Below the pieces are notes generated by a model that was not told the origin of the DNA, did not search any database, and saw only the letters and a list, made by a program, of their open reading frames with translations. A DNA stretch of 64,000 nt, from assembly GCF_902859895.1 (NCBI RefSeq), contig NZ_CADIKM010000010.1, positions 109,862 to 173,861 of the forward strand, read 5' to 3'. Both the position numbers and the translations under genes were made by a program. Shown here piece after piece: positions 26,881 through 36,953 of this stretch. Every line of letters starts with the position of its first letter. Position 1 is the first letter of the stretch. The stretch comes from Pararobbsia alpina. GTDB lineage: Bacteria; Pseudomonadota; Gammaproteobacteria; Burkholderiales; Burkholderiaceae.

Positions 26881-27962
26881 ATCCCGCTGGGTACGAAGCG
26901 GATCACGCCATCCTCGCCGCGCACGCGCCGAAGCTCGCCCGCGTGCCAGAGCAGGTGCAGGTGGGCGAGCGCCTCGCCCATCGCAAACGTCATCTGATGC
27001 GTGTCGAGCTTGCGCTTGAACATCATCGGCAAGATATCGGCGGCACTGCAAGGCTTGGCGGCGCAAGCCTCGCGGACCTCGTCGAGACGGGCGGCATGGT
27101 GGTCGCGAAGTTGCGCGAGCCGGGTATGAAGGCCGCGAAACGGCTTGCCATGCGAAGGCAGCACGAGCGTATCGGGCGACAGCGAACGAAAATGGTCGAG
27201 CGATTCGAGAAACCAGGCGAGCGGGTTTGCTTCGGGCTCGACATCGAACACCGAGACATTGGTCGAGATGCGCGGCAGCACCATATCGCCCGCGATCAGC
27301 ACCTCGTCCTGCGCATCGTAGAGCGCGCAGTGTTCGGACGAATGACCGAAGCCCGTGATCACCTGCCAGCCGCGCTCGCCGATCGCGACCACATCGCCTT
27401 CGCGCACGCGGCGGTAGGTCGCCGGGACCTGTGGCACGAGCTTGCTGTAATAGTTCTTGCGCGCGCGGATCTGCGCGATTGCGTCGGCATCCTGCAAGCC
27501 GTGCAGCATGAAATGCCGCGCGGCGGCATCGCCACCCGCGCTCGAACCCGAGACGTCGCCGGCCGCCAGGGTGCGGGCGGTCATGTATTCACCGAGCGAC
27601 ATCCAGAGCCGCACATCCCAGCGCGCCCGGTCGCCGCCTGCGCAGATCCAGTGCGCAAGACCGACGTGGTCGGGATGGAAATGCGTGACCAGCACCCGCA
27701 GCACAGGCAGTCCGTCGAGGTGTTCGTCGAACACGCGCTCCCAAAGCGCCTTGATCGAGGCGTCGGTAACCCCGCAATCGACGATCGTCCAGCCCGCCTG
27801 GCCCTCGATCTCGTCGCGCAGCAGCCAGACGTTGATGTGATCGAGCACGAAGGGCAGCGGCATGCGCAGCCAATACACGCCGGCTGCGACCTCGAGGCGG
27901 TGCGCCGGCTCCGGCAGGGACTCGCCGAGCGGGTAGTTCAGTTGCTGCTCAAGGACATTCAT
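26877..27962 (-). CDS. MBL-fold metallo-hydrolase
   Basis: The 361-residue protein has the metallo-beta-lactamase fold with the metal motif HFHPDH at 94-99 (VTHFHPDHVGLAHW). A further His lies in GFGHSSEHCALYD, an Asp in LIAGDMVLPRIS and a His in VLPSHGKPF. A C-terminal winged-helix-like segment (HQMTFAMGEALAHLHLLWHA) follows, as in LACTB2-like proteins. Such enzymes hydrolyse thioesters, glyoxalase-type substrates or RNA; none is favoured by context. It is tail-to-tail with the peptide-binding protein gene and divergent from the MerR gene. Confidence 0.88.
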   Translation of the reverse strand: MNVLEQQLNYPLGESLPEPAHRLEVAAGVYWLRMPLPFVLDHINVWLLRDEIEGQAGWTIVDCGVTDASIKALWERVFDEHLDGLPVLRVLVTHFHPDHVGLAHWICAGGDRARWDVRLWMSLGEYMTARTLAAGDVSGSSAGGDAAARHFMLHGLQDADAIAQIRARKNYYSKLVPQVPATYRRVREGDVVAIGERGWQVITGFGHSSEHCALYDAQDEVLIAGDMVLPRISTNVSVFDVEPEANPLAWFLESLDHFRSLSPDTLVLPSHGKPFRGLHTRLAQLRDHHAARLDEVREACAAKPCSAADILPMMFKRKLDTHQMTFAMGEALAHLHLLWHAGELRRVRGEDGVIRFVPSGI

Positions 27963-28256
27963 GGAATGTGTCAGGAAATCGGCTCGCGCACGCCGCGCTG
28001 GCCTGGGTCATCGGCGTCCGTGCGACGGCACGGTTGCGCGTTTGCGCAGTTGACGATAACGTAAAGCTCGATTGTAATCGCCGGAACGCACCGGCGCTGC
28101 GCGTACCCTCTCTGCGGGAATCGGTCAGCGAAACCTGCCCGGTCGGCCCGTTGAGGGCGGCTGGCCGGAACGGCCTGGTGCGCGCGTCCGGTGTGAGCTT
28201 TTTGCGCTCCCGACTATCTGTGTCCTTACCTGTCGTGCTATACCCAAGCTCCGCTC
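27963..28256. other. Divergent promoter region between MBL hydrolase and MerR genes
   Basis: About 294 bases separate the two divergent starts. MerR-type regulators usually bind palindromes in long spacers of promoters they control, so this is where an operator would be expected. I do not see a clear palindrome, and no gene. Confidence 0.35.
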
Positions 28257-28667
28257 ATGAGCGCCCATTACACGATTACTGAACTCGCACACGAATTCGA
28301 CATCACCCCGCGCGCGATCCGCTTCTACGAAGACCAGGGGCTGCTCGCGCCGAGCCGGGAAGGTGCCGGCGGCCAGCGGCGCGTCTACTCGGGGCATGAC
28401 CGAACGCGCCTCAGGCTCACGCTGCGCGGCAAGCGGCTCGGCTTCACGTTGACCGAAATCCGCGGGCTGCTCGATCTCTACGAATCGCCGACCGATACCG
28501 TGCCGCAACTCGAGGCGTTCCTCGCGACGATCGCCGAACACCGCGCCGTGCTCGAACGGCAGCTCGAAGACCTCACTGCGACCCTCGAAGACCTCGCACA
28601 ATACGAGGCGCAATGCAGGGCGCTTCTCGACGGTGCCTCGCCTGACGATGCGGCGAATGCCGCCTGA
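28257..28667 (+). CDS. MerR family transcriptional regulator (LiuR-like)
   Basis: The 136-residue regulator starts MSAHYTITELAHEFDITPRA. The winged helix-turn-helix lies in residues 6-75 (TELAHEFDITPRAIRFYEDQ is the DNA-recognition part) and is followed by a dimerising coiled coil. There are no Cys pairs of the metal-sensing MerR type. Regulators of this sequence type control branched-chain amino-acid and acyl-CoA catabolic (liu) genes in proteobacteria, which fits the thiolase, hydratase and HMG-CoA lyase genes downstream. Isovaleryl-CoA dehydrogenase, the usual next gene, is absent here. Confidence 0.88.
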   Translation: MSAHYTITELAHEFDITPRAIRFYEDQGLLAPSREGAGGQRRVYSGHDRTRLRLTLRGKRLGFTLTEIRGLLDLYESPTDTVPQLEAFLATIAEHRAVLERQLEDLTATLEDLAQYEAQCRALLDGASPDDAANAA

Positions 28668-28685
28668 CTTTGAAAAGACCAACCC

Positions 28686-29423
28686 ATGACTGTCCAAGAT
28701 CCGCATGACGCACATCAACTCAGCCTCCAGGAGTTGTTCGCCAACAACGAGCAATGGGTCGCCCACAAGCTCGGCGAAGATCCCGATTTCTTCAGCCGCC
28801 TCAAGGACCAGCAGTCGCCCGACTATCTGTGGATCGGCTGCTCGGACTCGCGCGTGCCCGCGAACGAGATCATCGGCCTGCCGCCGGGCGAAGTGTTCGT
28901 CCATCGCAATATCGCCAATGTTGTCGTCAATTCGGATCTCAACTGCCTGTCCGTGATCCAGTTCGCGGTCGAAATACTCAAGATCAAGCACATCATGGTG
29001 GTCGGCCACTATGGCTGTTCGGGGGTCGCCGCGGCGGTGTTCGGCAAGCGTGTCGGCCTCGCCGACAACTGGCTCCGGCACGTGCACGACGTGCATGACA
29101 AGCATGCCGCGCTGCTCGCCGAATGGCCGCTCGGCGAAGCGCGCCACCGGCGCCTGGTCGAACTCAACACGATCGAGCAGGCGGCCCACGTCTGCCACAC
29201 GACGATCGTCAAAGACGCCTGGGCACGCGACCAGTCGCTGACGATCCACGGTTGGGCCTATGGGGTGCATGACGGTCGCCTGCGCGACCTCGGCATGACG
29301 GTCGACTCGCCCGAGGCGCTCGCACCGATCTACAGCGCGTGCATTGCCTCGCTCGCGCGCGGCGGCACACCGCTCAACTACGTACCCGCCGATCGCCGTC
29401 CCGAGGAACCGGCGCTTGGATAG
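28686..29423 (+). CDS. can: Beta-class carbonic anhydrase
   Basis: This enzyme interconverts CO2 and bicarbonate. The 245-residue product has the zinc ligands Cys52 (in CSDSR, with Asp54 and Arg56), His108 and Cys111 (in GHYGC), so it is a complete beta carbonic anhydrase. It follows the MerR gene by 18 bases. In the liu-type setting it would supply bicarbonate to a biotin-dependent carboxylase, although no such carboxylase gene is present in this window. Confidence 0.95.
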   Translation: MTVQDPHDAHQLSLQELFANNEQWVAHKLGEDPDFFSRLKDQQSPDYLWIGCSDSRVPANEIIGLPPGEVFVHRNIANVVVNSDLNCLSVIQFAVEILKIKHIMVVGHYGCSGVAAAVFGKRVGLADNWLRHVHDVHDKHAALLAEWPLGEARHRRLVELNTIEQAAHVCHTTIVKDAWARDQSLTIHGWAYGVHDGRLRDLGMTVDSPEALAPIYSACIASLARGGTPLNYVPADRRPEEPALG

Positions 29424-29543
29424 ACCTGTGTGAATTCCTGAGGGCCCCGCCCGAGAACAGCGCTTGCGACGCGAATGTCGCGGTATCTCGAGTCGGCGCC
29501 GTGGTCGCTGCACTTGGCGAAAACAGACATGATGGAGGCAAGC

Positions 29544-30743
29544 ATGACCGATTCAGTCGTTATCGTCGCCGCGGCACGCACACCGCTCGGCGCCTTTCAA
29601 GGCGAGTTCTCCTCACTGAGCGCGGCTGAACTCGGCGCGGTTGCGATCGCGGCGGCCGTCGAGCGCGTGGAACTCTCGCCGGCGGCGGTCGACGAAGTGC
29701 TGATGGGTTGCGTGCTGCCGGCCGGCCAGGGGCAGGCGCCCGCGCGGCAGGCCGCGCTCGGTGCCGGACTGCCGCTCGGCACGGGCTGCACGACGATCAA
29801 CAAGATGTGCGGCTCGGGCATGCGCGCGGCGATGTTTGCGCACGATATGCTCGCCGCGGGTTCGGCCGGCGTCATCGTCGCGGGCGGCATGGAGAGCATG
29901 AGCAATGCTCCGTATCTGCTGCCGAAGGCACGCGCGGGCATGCGCATGGGTCATGGCCAGGTACTCGACCACATGTTTCTCGACGGCCTCGAAGACGCCT
30001 ACCACAGGGGATCCGACGGCAACGGACGCTTGATGGGAACCTTCGCCGAGGCCTGCGCGGACGAATTCGGCTTCACGCGCGAGGCGCAGGATGCCTTTGC
30101 CATCACATCACTCGAACGCGCGAAATTCGCGAACGACAGCGGTTCGTTCAACTGGGAAATCGCCCCCGTCACAGTATTGTCGCGCAGCGGCGAGGTCCGC
30201 GTCAGCAAGGACGAACAGCCGTACAAGGCGCGCGCCGACAAGATCCCGACGCTGAAACCGGCATTCCGCAAGGACGGCACCGTGACGGCGGCCAATTCGT
30301 CCTCGATCTCGGACGGCGCGGCCGCGCTCGTGATGACGCGCGAATCGACGGCAGCGCGGCTCGGCCTTTTGCCGCTTGCGCGCATCGTCGGCCACAGCAC
30401 TTTTGCGCAGGCCCCCGACCAATTCACGACCGCGCCGGTCGGTGCGCTCGCGAGACTCTTCGAGAAGACCGGCTGGCGCGCGGACGAAGTCGATCTCTAT
30501 GAGATCAACGAAGCCTTCGCGGTCGTGACGATGGCGGCGATGCGCGAGCACGGCTTGCCGCACGAGAAGGTCAACGTGCATGGCGGCGCATGCGCGCTGG
30601 GTCACCCGATCGGCGCCTCGGGCGCACGCATCATCGTGACCCTGCTCGGCGCACTGCGCCATCAAGGCGGCCAGCGCGGCGTCGCGAGCCTCTGTATCGG
30701 CGGCGGCGAGGCGACCGCGCTGGCGCTCGAAATCATGAACTGA
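29544..30743 (+). CDS. Thiolase, acetyl-CoA C-acetyltransferase type
   Basis: The 399-residue thiolase starts MTDSVVIVAAARTPLGAFQG. The catalytic residues are Cys89 (NKMCGSGM), His354 (GGACALGHPIGASGARI) and Cys384 (LCIGGGEATAL). It would cleave acetoacetyl-CoA, or condense acetyl-CoA for PHB synthesis; sequence alone does not decide. In this cluster the product of HMG-CoA lyase (acetoacetate) fits the catabolic direction. GGAGG precedes the ATG at 29544; upstream ATG codons at 29529 and 29532 are alternatives. Confidence 0.93.
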   Translation: MTDSVVIVAAARTPLGAFQGEFSSLSAAELGAVAIAAAVERVELSPAAVDEVLMGCVLPAGQGQAPARQAALGAGLPLGTGCTTINKMCGSGMRAAMFAHDMLAAGSAGVIVAGGMESMSNAPYLLPKARAGMRMGHGQVLDHMFLDGLEDAYHRGSDGNGRLMGTFAEACADEFGFTREAQDAFAITSLERAKFANDSGSFNWEIAPVTVLSRSGEVRVSKDEQPYKARADKIPTLKPAFRKDGTVTAANSSSISDGAAALVMTRESTAARLGLLPLARIVGHSTFAQAPDQFTTAPVGALARLFEKTGWRADEVDLYEINEAFAVVTMAAMREHGLPHEKVNVHGGACALGHPIGASGARIIVTLLGALRHQGGQRGVASLCIGGGEATALALEIMN

Positions 30744-30812
30744 AGCGCGACAACGTCCGGGCTCACGACGAAACCGTGAGCGCGGGCACGAGTCGGCACC
30801 CGCAAAGAACGC

Positions 30813-31349
30813 ATGAACGCAAGACACACCAAGACTGCACCCCACCCCGCCGCGTTACCCTGTCCCTGCGGCGGCTACGTGGTCACTGCCGCGCCCGCAC
30901 CCGGCGAACAACACGCCGTGCCGTCACCCGGCACAGTCCGCCTTCCCGCGAGCCCGGCAGCCAGAAGTCAGGCCCCGGGCAAGACCCAGGGCAGGATCCT
31001 CTACGGCAACTGCTGCGCACGCCTGATCGAGTCAGGCGAGATTCCCGTGAACGCCGAACAGCTGATGCGTTCGCGCTACACCGCCTACGTGCTCGAACGC
31101 TTCGACTACCTGCGGGAAACCTGGGATCCCGCGACATGCCCCGCGGATCTCGGCAGCGAGCCCGGCCCGCAATGGCTGGGACTGGATGTGCGCCGCCACG
31201 AGCCACTCGACGACCGACATGCGCTCGTCGAGTTCGTCGCGCGCTACAAGGTTGGCGGCCGCGCTCACCGTCTGCAGGAGCTCAGCCGCTTCGTTCGTGG
31301 CGAGGACGGACGCTGGAGATACGTCGACGGCCAGATCTCCGACCGATGA
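30813..31349 (+). CDS. ychJ: YchJ family protein with split SEC-C cysteine motif
   Basis: The 178-residue protein belongs to the YchJ/UPF0225 family, small proteins with an N-terminal zinc-binding SEC-C motif and an NTF2-like C-terminal domain (YLRETWDPATCP and a WRYVDG end). Function is not established. The oddity is that the cysteine motif, normally CPCG followed about 8 residues later by CC, is interrupted: Cys17 and Cys19 are separated from Cys67 and Cys68 by a Pro/Ala/Ser-rich stretch of 47 residues. Zinc could still be bound by looping out the insert. The gene lies between the thiolase and hydratase genes. Confidence 0.85.
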   Translation: MNARHTKTAPHPAALPCPCGGYVVTAAPAPGEQHAVPSPGTVRLPASPAARSQAPGKTQGRILYGNCCARLIESGEIPVNAEQLMRSRYTAYVLERFDYLRETWDPATCPADLGSEPGPQWLGLDVRRHEPLDDRHALVEFVARYKVGGRAHRLQELSRFVRGEDGRWRYVDGQISDR

Positions 31350-31589
31350 GCGTGCCGCCACCGTGAGCGCCCGCACGCCCCGCCCCCTGAAGGAGCATGC
31401 GCGTTGACCGAGACTATCGACAATTGCGCGTTAAACCCCTGAACGTCAGGCAACCGGCCCTCAAGCCATAATTTCCGGGCCAGAACGCGAAATGACGACG
31501 CTCTCGCAGAAGCGCAATCTTTAGCTGATAATCGGCGTTCCAGCCGCGGCCGGCTCCATGACTTTCCGACCTTCTTGGAACGCCTTTCG

Positions 31590-32411
31590 ATGAACGCGTC
31601 TTCTCCCCTGCTCCAGCGCATCAAGCTCGAGCGCCATGCAGTGGCGCGCAATGCGGTCATCGCCACCGTCACGCTCAACCGGCCGGCGCTGCGCAATGCA
31701 TTCGACGACATCGCGATTGTTGAACTGACGGGTGCGTTCCGAGCCTTGTCCGAGGACCCACAGGTCCGCGTCGTCGTCCTGGCGGCCCAAGGCCCGGCAT
31801 TCTGCGCAGGTGCCGACCTCGGCTATATGCAGAGAATGGCGGGCTTCTCCGACGCACAGAACCGCGCCGACGCGATGGGCCTCGCGACGATGCTCAACAC
31901 GATCTACAGCTGCTCGAAGCCGGTCATCGCACGCGTGCAGGGCGACGCGTATGCGGGCGGCATGGGTCTGGTCGCCGCGGCGGATATCGCGATCGCGGCC
32001 GAAGGCGCGCAGTTCTGTCTCTCCGAAGCCCGGCTGGGCCTGCTGCCGGCGACGATCGCGCCCTATGTGATCCGTGCGATCGGCGAACGCGCCGCGCGCC
32101 GCTACTTCGTGAGCGCGGAACGTTTCGATGCGGCTGAAGCGTTGCGACTCGGCCTCGTGCATCAGCTTTGCCCCGCCGAAACGCTCGACGCGGTCGTCGA
32201 CACGATCGCGCGTGCGATCGCCGCGAACGGACCGCAGGCCGTGGTCGAATGCAAGCAACTGGTGCGCGAGATTGGCGGCCGCGCGATCGACACCGACCTG
32301 CTCTTCGATACCGCCGAGCGAATCGCGCGCGTGCGCGGCTCCGACGAAGGCAAGGCCGGCATCGCGAGTTTTCTCGGCAAATACTCACCGCCGTGGACAG
32401 CCGGCGAATAG
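31590..32411 (+). CDS. Enoyl-CoA hydratase, probably methylglutaconyl-CoA hydratase (LiuC type)
   Basis: The 273-residue crotonase-family enzyme starts MNASSPLLQRIKLERHAVAR. It has the CoA-binding oxyanion segments FCAGADLGYMQRMA and YAGGMGLVAAADIAIAAEGA, with a Glu in SEARLGLLPATIAPY, which matches methylglutaconyl-CoA hydratases of leucine degradation. It would hydrate 3-methylglutaconyl-CoA to HMG-CoA, the substrate of the HMG-CoA lyase coded about 5.7 kb downstream. The ATG at 31590 is preferred to an in-frame TTG at 31575. The biotin operon follows after 18 bases. Confidence 0.88.
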   Translation: MNASSPLLQRIKLERHAVARNAVIATVTLNRPALRNAFDDIAIVELTGAFRALSEDPQVRVVVLAAQGPAFCAGADLGYMQRMAGFSDAQNRADAMGLATMLNTIYSCSKPVIARVQGDAYAGGMGLVAAADIAIAAEGAQFCLSEARLGLLPATIAPYVIRAIGERAARRYFVSAERFDAAEALRLGLVHQLCPAETLDAVVDTIARAIAANGPQAVVECKQLVREIGGRAIDTDLLFDTAERIARVRGSDEGKAGIASFLGKYSPPWTAGE

Positions 32412-32429
32412 TCGAAAGGACCTCATAAC

Positions 32430-33767
32430 TTGAACCAGCGATTGAACCCCACCCCGGACAGCGACTGGGTCGCACGCAGCAAGCGCGCGGTCTGGCATCC
32501 GTGCACGCAGATGAAGCACCACGAAACGCTCCCGCTGATCCCGATCGCGCGCGGCGCGGGGCCTTGGCTCTACGACATGAACGGCAAGCGTTATCTCGAC
32601 GCGATCAGTTCATGGTGGGTCAATCTGTTCGGCCATGCGAATCCGCACATCAACGCGGCGCTCAAGGCCCAGCTCGACACGCTCGAACATGCCATGCTCG
32701 CGGGCTGCACCCATGAACCCGCGATCGAACTCGCCGAGCGTCTGTCGGCGCTCACCGGCGGCGTGCTCGGCCACGCGTTCTATGGTTCGGATGGTGCGTC
32801 GGCCGTCGAGATCGCGCTCAAGATGAGTTTTCACTTCTGGCGCAATAGCGGTCGGTCGAACAAGCGCGAGTTCGTCTGCCTCGCAGGCAGTTACCACGGC
32901 GAGACGATCGGGGCGCTTGGCGTGACCGATGTCGCGATCTTTCGCGATGCGTACGATCCCCTGCTCCAGCGCGCGCACACCGTGCCCGCACCCGACACAC
33001 GCCTGGGCGCGGCGGCGACCGAGACGAGTCTCGCCGCGCTCGCCGGATTGTTCGAAACGCGCGGCACGCACATCGCGGCGCTTATCCTCGAACCGCTCGT
33101 CCAGTGTGCAGGCGGTATGGTCATGCATCCGCCGGAATACATCGCGGCAGTACGGCGTCTTTGCGATGCGCATGAGATCCATCTGATCGCCGATGAGATC
33201 GCGGTCGGCTGCGGCCGTACCGGCACCTTCTTCGCCTGTGAACAGGCCGGCGTCTGGCCCGATCTGCTGTGCCTGTCCAAGGGCATCACGGCCGGCTACC
33301 TGCCCTTGTCGGTGGTGCTATCCCGTGACACGATATTCGACGCGTTCTACGACGACGACAGCGCGCGGGCATTCCTGCATTCGCACTCGTACACGGGCAA
33401 TCCACTTGCCTGCCGCGCGGCGCTCGCGACGCTCGACCTGTTCGCACGCGATGACGTGCTGAACGCGAACCGTGCCAAGGCCGCGCGCCTGGCTGCCGCA
33501 CTCGAGCCACTCGCGAAGCATCCGGCCGTGCGCGCGCTGCGCCAGTGTGGGACGATCTTCGCATTCGATGCGCTCACCCGGCCGGAATCGGCGAAGACCT
33601 TCTCGCGGCGGTTCTTCGAGACCGCGCTGCGCCATGAGATGCTGCTGCGCCCGATCGGCACGACGGTCTATCTGATGCCGCCGTATGTGCTCAGCAATGA
33701 GGAAATCGATCTGCTCGCATGGCGTACGCGCGCGATCTTCGAACATGTGATGGCACTGGACCTGTAG
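32430..33767 (+). CDS. bioA: Adenosylmethionine--8-amino-7-oxononanoate aminotransferase
   Basis: This PLP enzyme converts KAPA to DAPA in biotin synthesis with S-adenosylmethionine as amino donor. The 445-residue product has the BioA hallmarks RAVWHPCTQMKHHE near the N-terminus, ISSWWVNLFGH, YGSDGASAVEIALKM, DEIAVGCGRTG and the PLP Lys284 in LSKGITAGYLPLS. No ATG lies before the conserved N-terminal block, so the start is the TTG at 32430, with AAAGGA nine bases upstream. It is the first gene of bioA-bioF-bioD-bioB. Confidence 0.95.
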   Translation: MNQRLNPTPDSDWVARSKRAVWHPCTQMKHHETLPLIPIARGAGPWLYDMNGKRYLDAISSWWVNLFGHANPHINAALKAQLDTLEHAMLAGCTHEPAIELAERLSALTGGVLGHAFYGSDGASAVEIALKMSFHFWRNSGRSNKREFVCLAGSYHGETIGALGVTDVAIFRDAYDPLLQRAHTVPAPDTRLGAAATETSLAALAGLFETRGTHIAALILEPLVQCAGGMVMHPPEYIAAVRRLCDAHEIHLIADEIAVGCGRTGTFFACEQAGVWPDLLCLSKGITAGYLPLSVVLSRDTIFDAFYDDDSARAFLHSHSYTGNPLACRAALATLDLFARDDVLNANRAKAARLAAALEPLAKHPAVRALRQCGTIFAFDALTRPESAKTFSRRFFETALRHEMLLRPIGTTVYLMPPYVLSNEEIDLLAWRTRAIFEHVMALDL

Positions 33768-33773
33768 TCGACT

Positions 33774-35075
33774 ATGCGATTGCTGGATGATCTGAATCAG
33801 GGCCTCGCGGACCTCGCCGCGCAGGGATTGACGCGTCGGCGCAAGACCATTGAGACCGGCTGCGCCGCGCATATGCGCGTCGACGGCCGCGAGATCGTCG
33901 GTTTCGCGAGCAACGACTACCTGGGGCTCGCCTCGCATCCGGCGCTGGCCGGCGCGATCGCCGAGGGCGCCGCGAAATTCGGCGCGGGCAGCGGCGGCTC
34001 GCATCTGCTCGGCGGCCACTCCGATGCGCACGCCCAACTCGAGCAGCAGCTCGCGGCATTCTGCGGCGGGTTTGTCGATGGCGCGCGTGCGCTGTATTTC
34101 TCGACCGGCTATATGGCGAACCTCGCCGTGATGTCCGCACTGAGCGCGGCGGGCGCGAGGATCTATTCCGACCGGCTCAACCACGCTTCGCTGATCGACG
34201 GTGCGCGGCTCTCGCGCGCCGAGGTGCGGATCTATCCGCATGGGGACGCGGCGGCGCTCGACGCGCTGATCGGGGCCGACGATGTCGCCGATACGCCGGC
34301 GCCGGCTCATATCGGCAACGCCGCGCCGGTGCGAACCGCCGACGGTCGCACCTCATTCACGATGAACGCAGGCACGCGCGGCAGCAGCGCGCGCGCCTCG
34401 GTCAAACTGATCTCGACCGACAGCGTATTCAGCATGGACGGCGATATCGCGCCGCTCGCCGCGCTGCTCGAGGTCGCGCAGCGGCACGAGGCCTGGCTCG
34501 TCGTAGACGATGCGCACGGCTTCGGCGTGCTCGGCGAACAGGGGCGTGGCGCGCTCGCCGCGGCCGGCCTGCGCTCGGAGCACCTCATCTATGTCGGTAC
34601 GCTCGGCAAGGCGGCGGGCGTTGCGGGAGCCTTTGTGGTGGCGCATCCAACCGTCATCGAATGGCTGATCCAGCGCGCGCGGACCTATATTTTCACGACG
34701 GCCGCGCCGCCCGCCGTCGCCCATGCCGTCAGCGTGAGTCTCAAGTTGATCGCCGGTGCGGAGGGCGACCGGCGGCGCGCGCACTTGAGCCATCTGATCG
34801 CACGCACACGCACGATTCTCGCGGGTACGCGATGGCAGCCCGTCGACTCGCATACGGCGGTGCAGCCGCTCATCATCGGCACCAACGAAGCGACCCTTGC
34901 GCTTGCCGCGGCACTCGACGAGCAGGGCCTCTGGGTGCCGGCGATCCGGCCACCGACCGTGCCCGCCGGCACGTCGCGATTGCGCATCTCGCTGTCGGCC
35001 GGCCACTCCGACGACGATCTCGACCGGCTCGAGCGCGGCCTGCGTTCGGCCGGCCCGACTGTCCGTGCAGCCTGA
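33774..35075 (+). CDS. bioF: 8-amino-7-oxononanoate synthase
   Basis: This PLP enzyme condenses pimeloyl-ACP or pimeloyl-CoA with alanine. The 433-residue product has [14 protein letters not shown], the glycine-rich [30 protein letters not shown] and the PLP Lys279 in GTLGKA. It is about 45 residues longer than typical BioF. The excess sits between [17 protein letters not shown] and [13 protein letters not shown], an Ala/Thr/Gly-rich segment inserted before the conserved active-site core. It starts 6 bases after the bioA stop. Confidence 0.94.
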   Translation: MRLLDDLNQGLADLAAQGLTRRRKTIETGCAAHMRVDGREIVGFASNDYLGLASHPALAGAIAEGAAKFGAGSGGSHLLGGHSDAHAQLEQQLAAFCGGFVDGARALYFSTGYMANLAVMSALSAAGARIYSDRLNHASLIDGARLSRAEVRIYPHGDAAALDALIGADDVADTPAPAHIGNAAPVRTADGRTSFTMNAGTRGSSARASVKLISTDSVFSMDGDIAPLAALLEVAQRHEAWLVVDDAHGFGVLGEQGRGALAAAGLRSEHLIYVGTLGKAAGVAGAFVVAHPTVIEWLIQRARTYIFTTAAPPAVAHAVSVSLKLIAGAEGDRRRAHLSHLIARTRTILAGTRWQPVDSHTAVQPLIIGTNEATLALAAALDEQGLWVPAIRPPTVPAGTSRLRISLSAGHSDDDLDRLERGLRSAGPTVRAA

Positions 35076-35094
35076 TGAACGAGGAGCACCGACC

Positions 35095-35844
35095 ATGACA
35101 CATCGTGGCCTGTTCGTCACCGGCACCGATACCGAGGTCGGCAAGACCTTCGTCTCGACGGCGATCCTGCATGCGCTGCGCAGCTTCGGTATCCGGGCCG
35201 CCGCAATGAAGCCGATCGCGGCCGGTGCCCAATGGCGCGACGATGCCTGGCATAACGACGACATCGACGCGCTCTGCGAAGCGGCCTCCGTCTCGCTGCC
35301 GCCTGAGATCATGACGCCCTATCTGTTCCCGACACCGGCGGCGCCGCATCTGGTCGCCGCAAGCGAGAGCACGTCGATCGATATCGCGCGAATCGTCGCC
35401 TGTCACAACGATGCGCAGAAGCTCGCCGGGTTCGTGCTCGTCGAGGGGGTTGGCGGTTTCCGGGTGCCGCTCGACGATCGCGTCGACACGGCTGACCTGG
35501 CCGTTGCCCTCGGCCTGCCCGTGGTCCTCGTCGTCGGCATACGTCTCGGGTGCCTGAACCATGCCCTGCTGAGCGCGGAGGCGATCGTCTCACGCGGCTG
35601 CACGCTCGCCGGCTGGGTCGCGAACCGGATCGATCCGGATCTCGAGTTCGCCGACGAAAACATCGCCACGCTGCGCAACCGTTTCGCGACGCCGGGCCGC
35701 GGCGGTGTCGCCAGCCTCCCCTATTCGGTGCCCATGCTGGGCATCGTCCCGTTTCTCAAACCCGCCGATCCGCGCATCGCCGCCGCCAGCCTCGATGTCG
35801 CACCGCTCATTGCGCTGGCGGATCGCGAAGGAAAATCACGATGA
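35095..35844 (+). CDS. bioD: ATP-dependent dethiobiotin synthetase
   Basis: This enzyme closes the ureido ring of dethiobiotin from DAPA, CO2 and ATP. The 249-residue product has the P-loop GTDTEVGKT at 10-18, KPIAAGA, the [10 protein letters not shown] motif and [22 protein letters not shown] precedes the ATG at 35095. Its stop overlaps the bioB start as ATGA. The carbonic anhydrase gene upstream could supply bicarbonate/CO2, but that is inference. Confidence 0.95.
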   Translation: MTHRGLFVTGTDTEVGKTFVSTAILHALRSFGIRAAAMKPIAAGAQWRDDAWHNDDIDALCEAASVSLPPEIMTPYLFPTPAAPHLVAASESTSIDIARIVACHNDAQKLAGFVLVEGVGGFRVPLDDRVDTADLAVALGLPVVLVVGIRLGCLNHALLSAEAIVSRGCTLAGWVANRIDPDLEFADENIATLRNRFATPGRGGVASLPYSVPMLGIVPFLKPADPRIAAASLDVAPLIALADREGKSR

Positions 35845-36911
35845 CCTACGATTCCCCCGTTACGCCGCCCGCCGCCCAGACAACCCACCACGCCGCGGGC
35901 ACCTCAGGCGGCGACACCCATGCCGGCTCCGGTACGCATACCGGCATCGCTGAATCGGCTGCCCATCCCGCACGCTGGACCGTTGCCTCGGTTGTCGCGC
36001 TGTATGAACTGCCATTCAACGACCTGCTGTTCAAGGCGCAGCAAGTCCACCGCGAACACTTCGATCCGAACCTCGTGCAGCTTTCGACGCTGCTCTCGAT
36101 CAAGACGGGCGGATGTCCGGAAGACTGCGCCTATTGCCCGCAGTCGGCCCACTACGACACCGGTGTCGACGCGGACAAGCTGATGCCGCTCGACGACGTG
36201 CTGCAGGCCGCCCGCGATGCCAAGGCTCACGGTGCGACGCGCTTCTGCATGGGGGCCGCCTGGCGCAGCCCGAAGGACCATCATCTCGAACAAGTCGCCG
36301 ACATGGTCCGGGGAGTGAAATCGCTCGGCCTCGAGACCTGCGTGACGCTGGGCATGCTGAGATCCGAACAGGCGCAATCGCTGAAGAATGCGGGGCTCGA
36401 CTACTACAACCACAATCTCGACACGTCGCCCGAGTTCTACGGCCAGATCATCAGCACGCGGACCTACCAGGACCGGCTCGATACGCTCGACCACGTGCGT
36501 GATGCGGGCATCAATGTCTGCTGCGGGGGGATCGTCGGCATGGGGGAATCGCGTCGCGAGCGCGCGGGCCTGATCGCGCAGCTTGCGAATCTCGATCCGT
36601 ATCCGGAGTCGGTACCGATCAACAATCTCGTACAGGTCGAAGGCACGCCGCTCGCGGGCACTGCGCCAATCGATCCCTTCGAATTCGTGCGGACCATCGC
36701 CGTCGCGCGCATCACGATGCCGGGCGCGATGGTGCGGCTGTCGGCCGGACGCGAACAGATGGACGAGGCGCTGCAGGCGCTCTGTTTCGCCGCGGGGGCG
36801 AACTCGATTTTCTACGGGGAAAAACTGCTGACGACGGGCAACCCGCAGGCTGAAGCCGACAAGGCACTCCTCGCACGCCTCGGCATGCGCACGGAGATCG
36901 GGCAGGCGTGA
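35841..36911 (+). CDS. bioB: Biotin synthase
   Basis: This radical S-adenosylmethionine enzyme inserts sulfur into dethiobiotin. The 356-residue product has the [4Fe-4S] ligands Cys92, Cys96 and Cys99 in [13 protein letters not shown], followed by [25 protein letters not shown] and [12 protein letters not shown]. About 45 N-terminal residues rich in Thr, Gly, His and Ala precede the conserved core and are longer than in most BioB proteins. The ATG overlaps the bioD stop by four bases, with AAGGAAAA upstream, so the operon is tightly coupled. Confidence 0.96.
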   Translation: MTYDSPVTPPAAQTTHHAAGTSGGDTHAGSGTHTGIAESAAHPARWTVASVVALYELPFNDLLFKAQQVHREHFDPNLVQLSTLLSIKTGGCPEDCAYCPQSAHYDTGVDADKLMPLDDVLQAARDAKAHGATRFCMGAAWRSPKDHHLEQVADMVRGVKSLGLETCVTLGMLRSEQAQSLKNAGLDYYNHNLDTSPEFYGQIISTRTYQDRLDTLDHVRDAGINVCCGGIVGMGESRRERAGLIAQLANLDPYPESVPINNLVQVEGTPLAGTAPIDPFEFVRTIAVARITMPGAMVRLSAGREQMDEALQALCFAAGANSIFYGEKLLTTGNPQAEADKALLARLGMRTEIGQA

Positions 36912-36920
36912 GGCCTAGCC

Positions 36921-36943
36921 GGCGCGGAGAGTTCCCCCGCGCC
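36921..36943. terminator. Possible bidirectional terminator between bioB and the sulfate-binding protein gene
   Basis: GGCGCGG and CCGCGCC form a 7-bp stem with a 9-base loop in the 42-base gap between two convergent genes. No T-run follows on either side, so efficiency is uncertain. Confidence 0.45.
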
Positions 36944-36953
36944 TCTTCACGCC

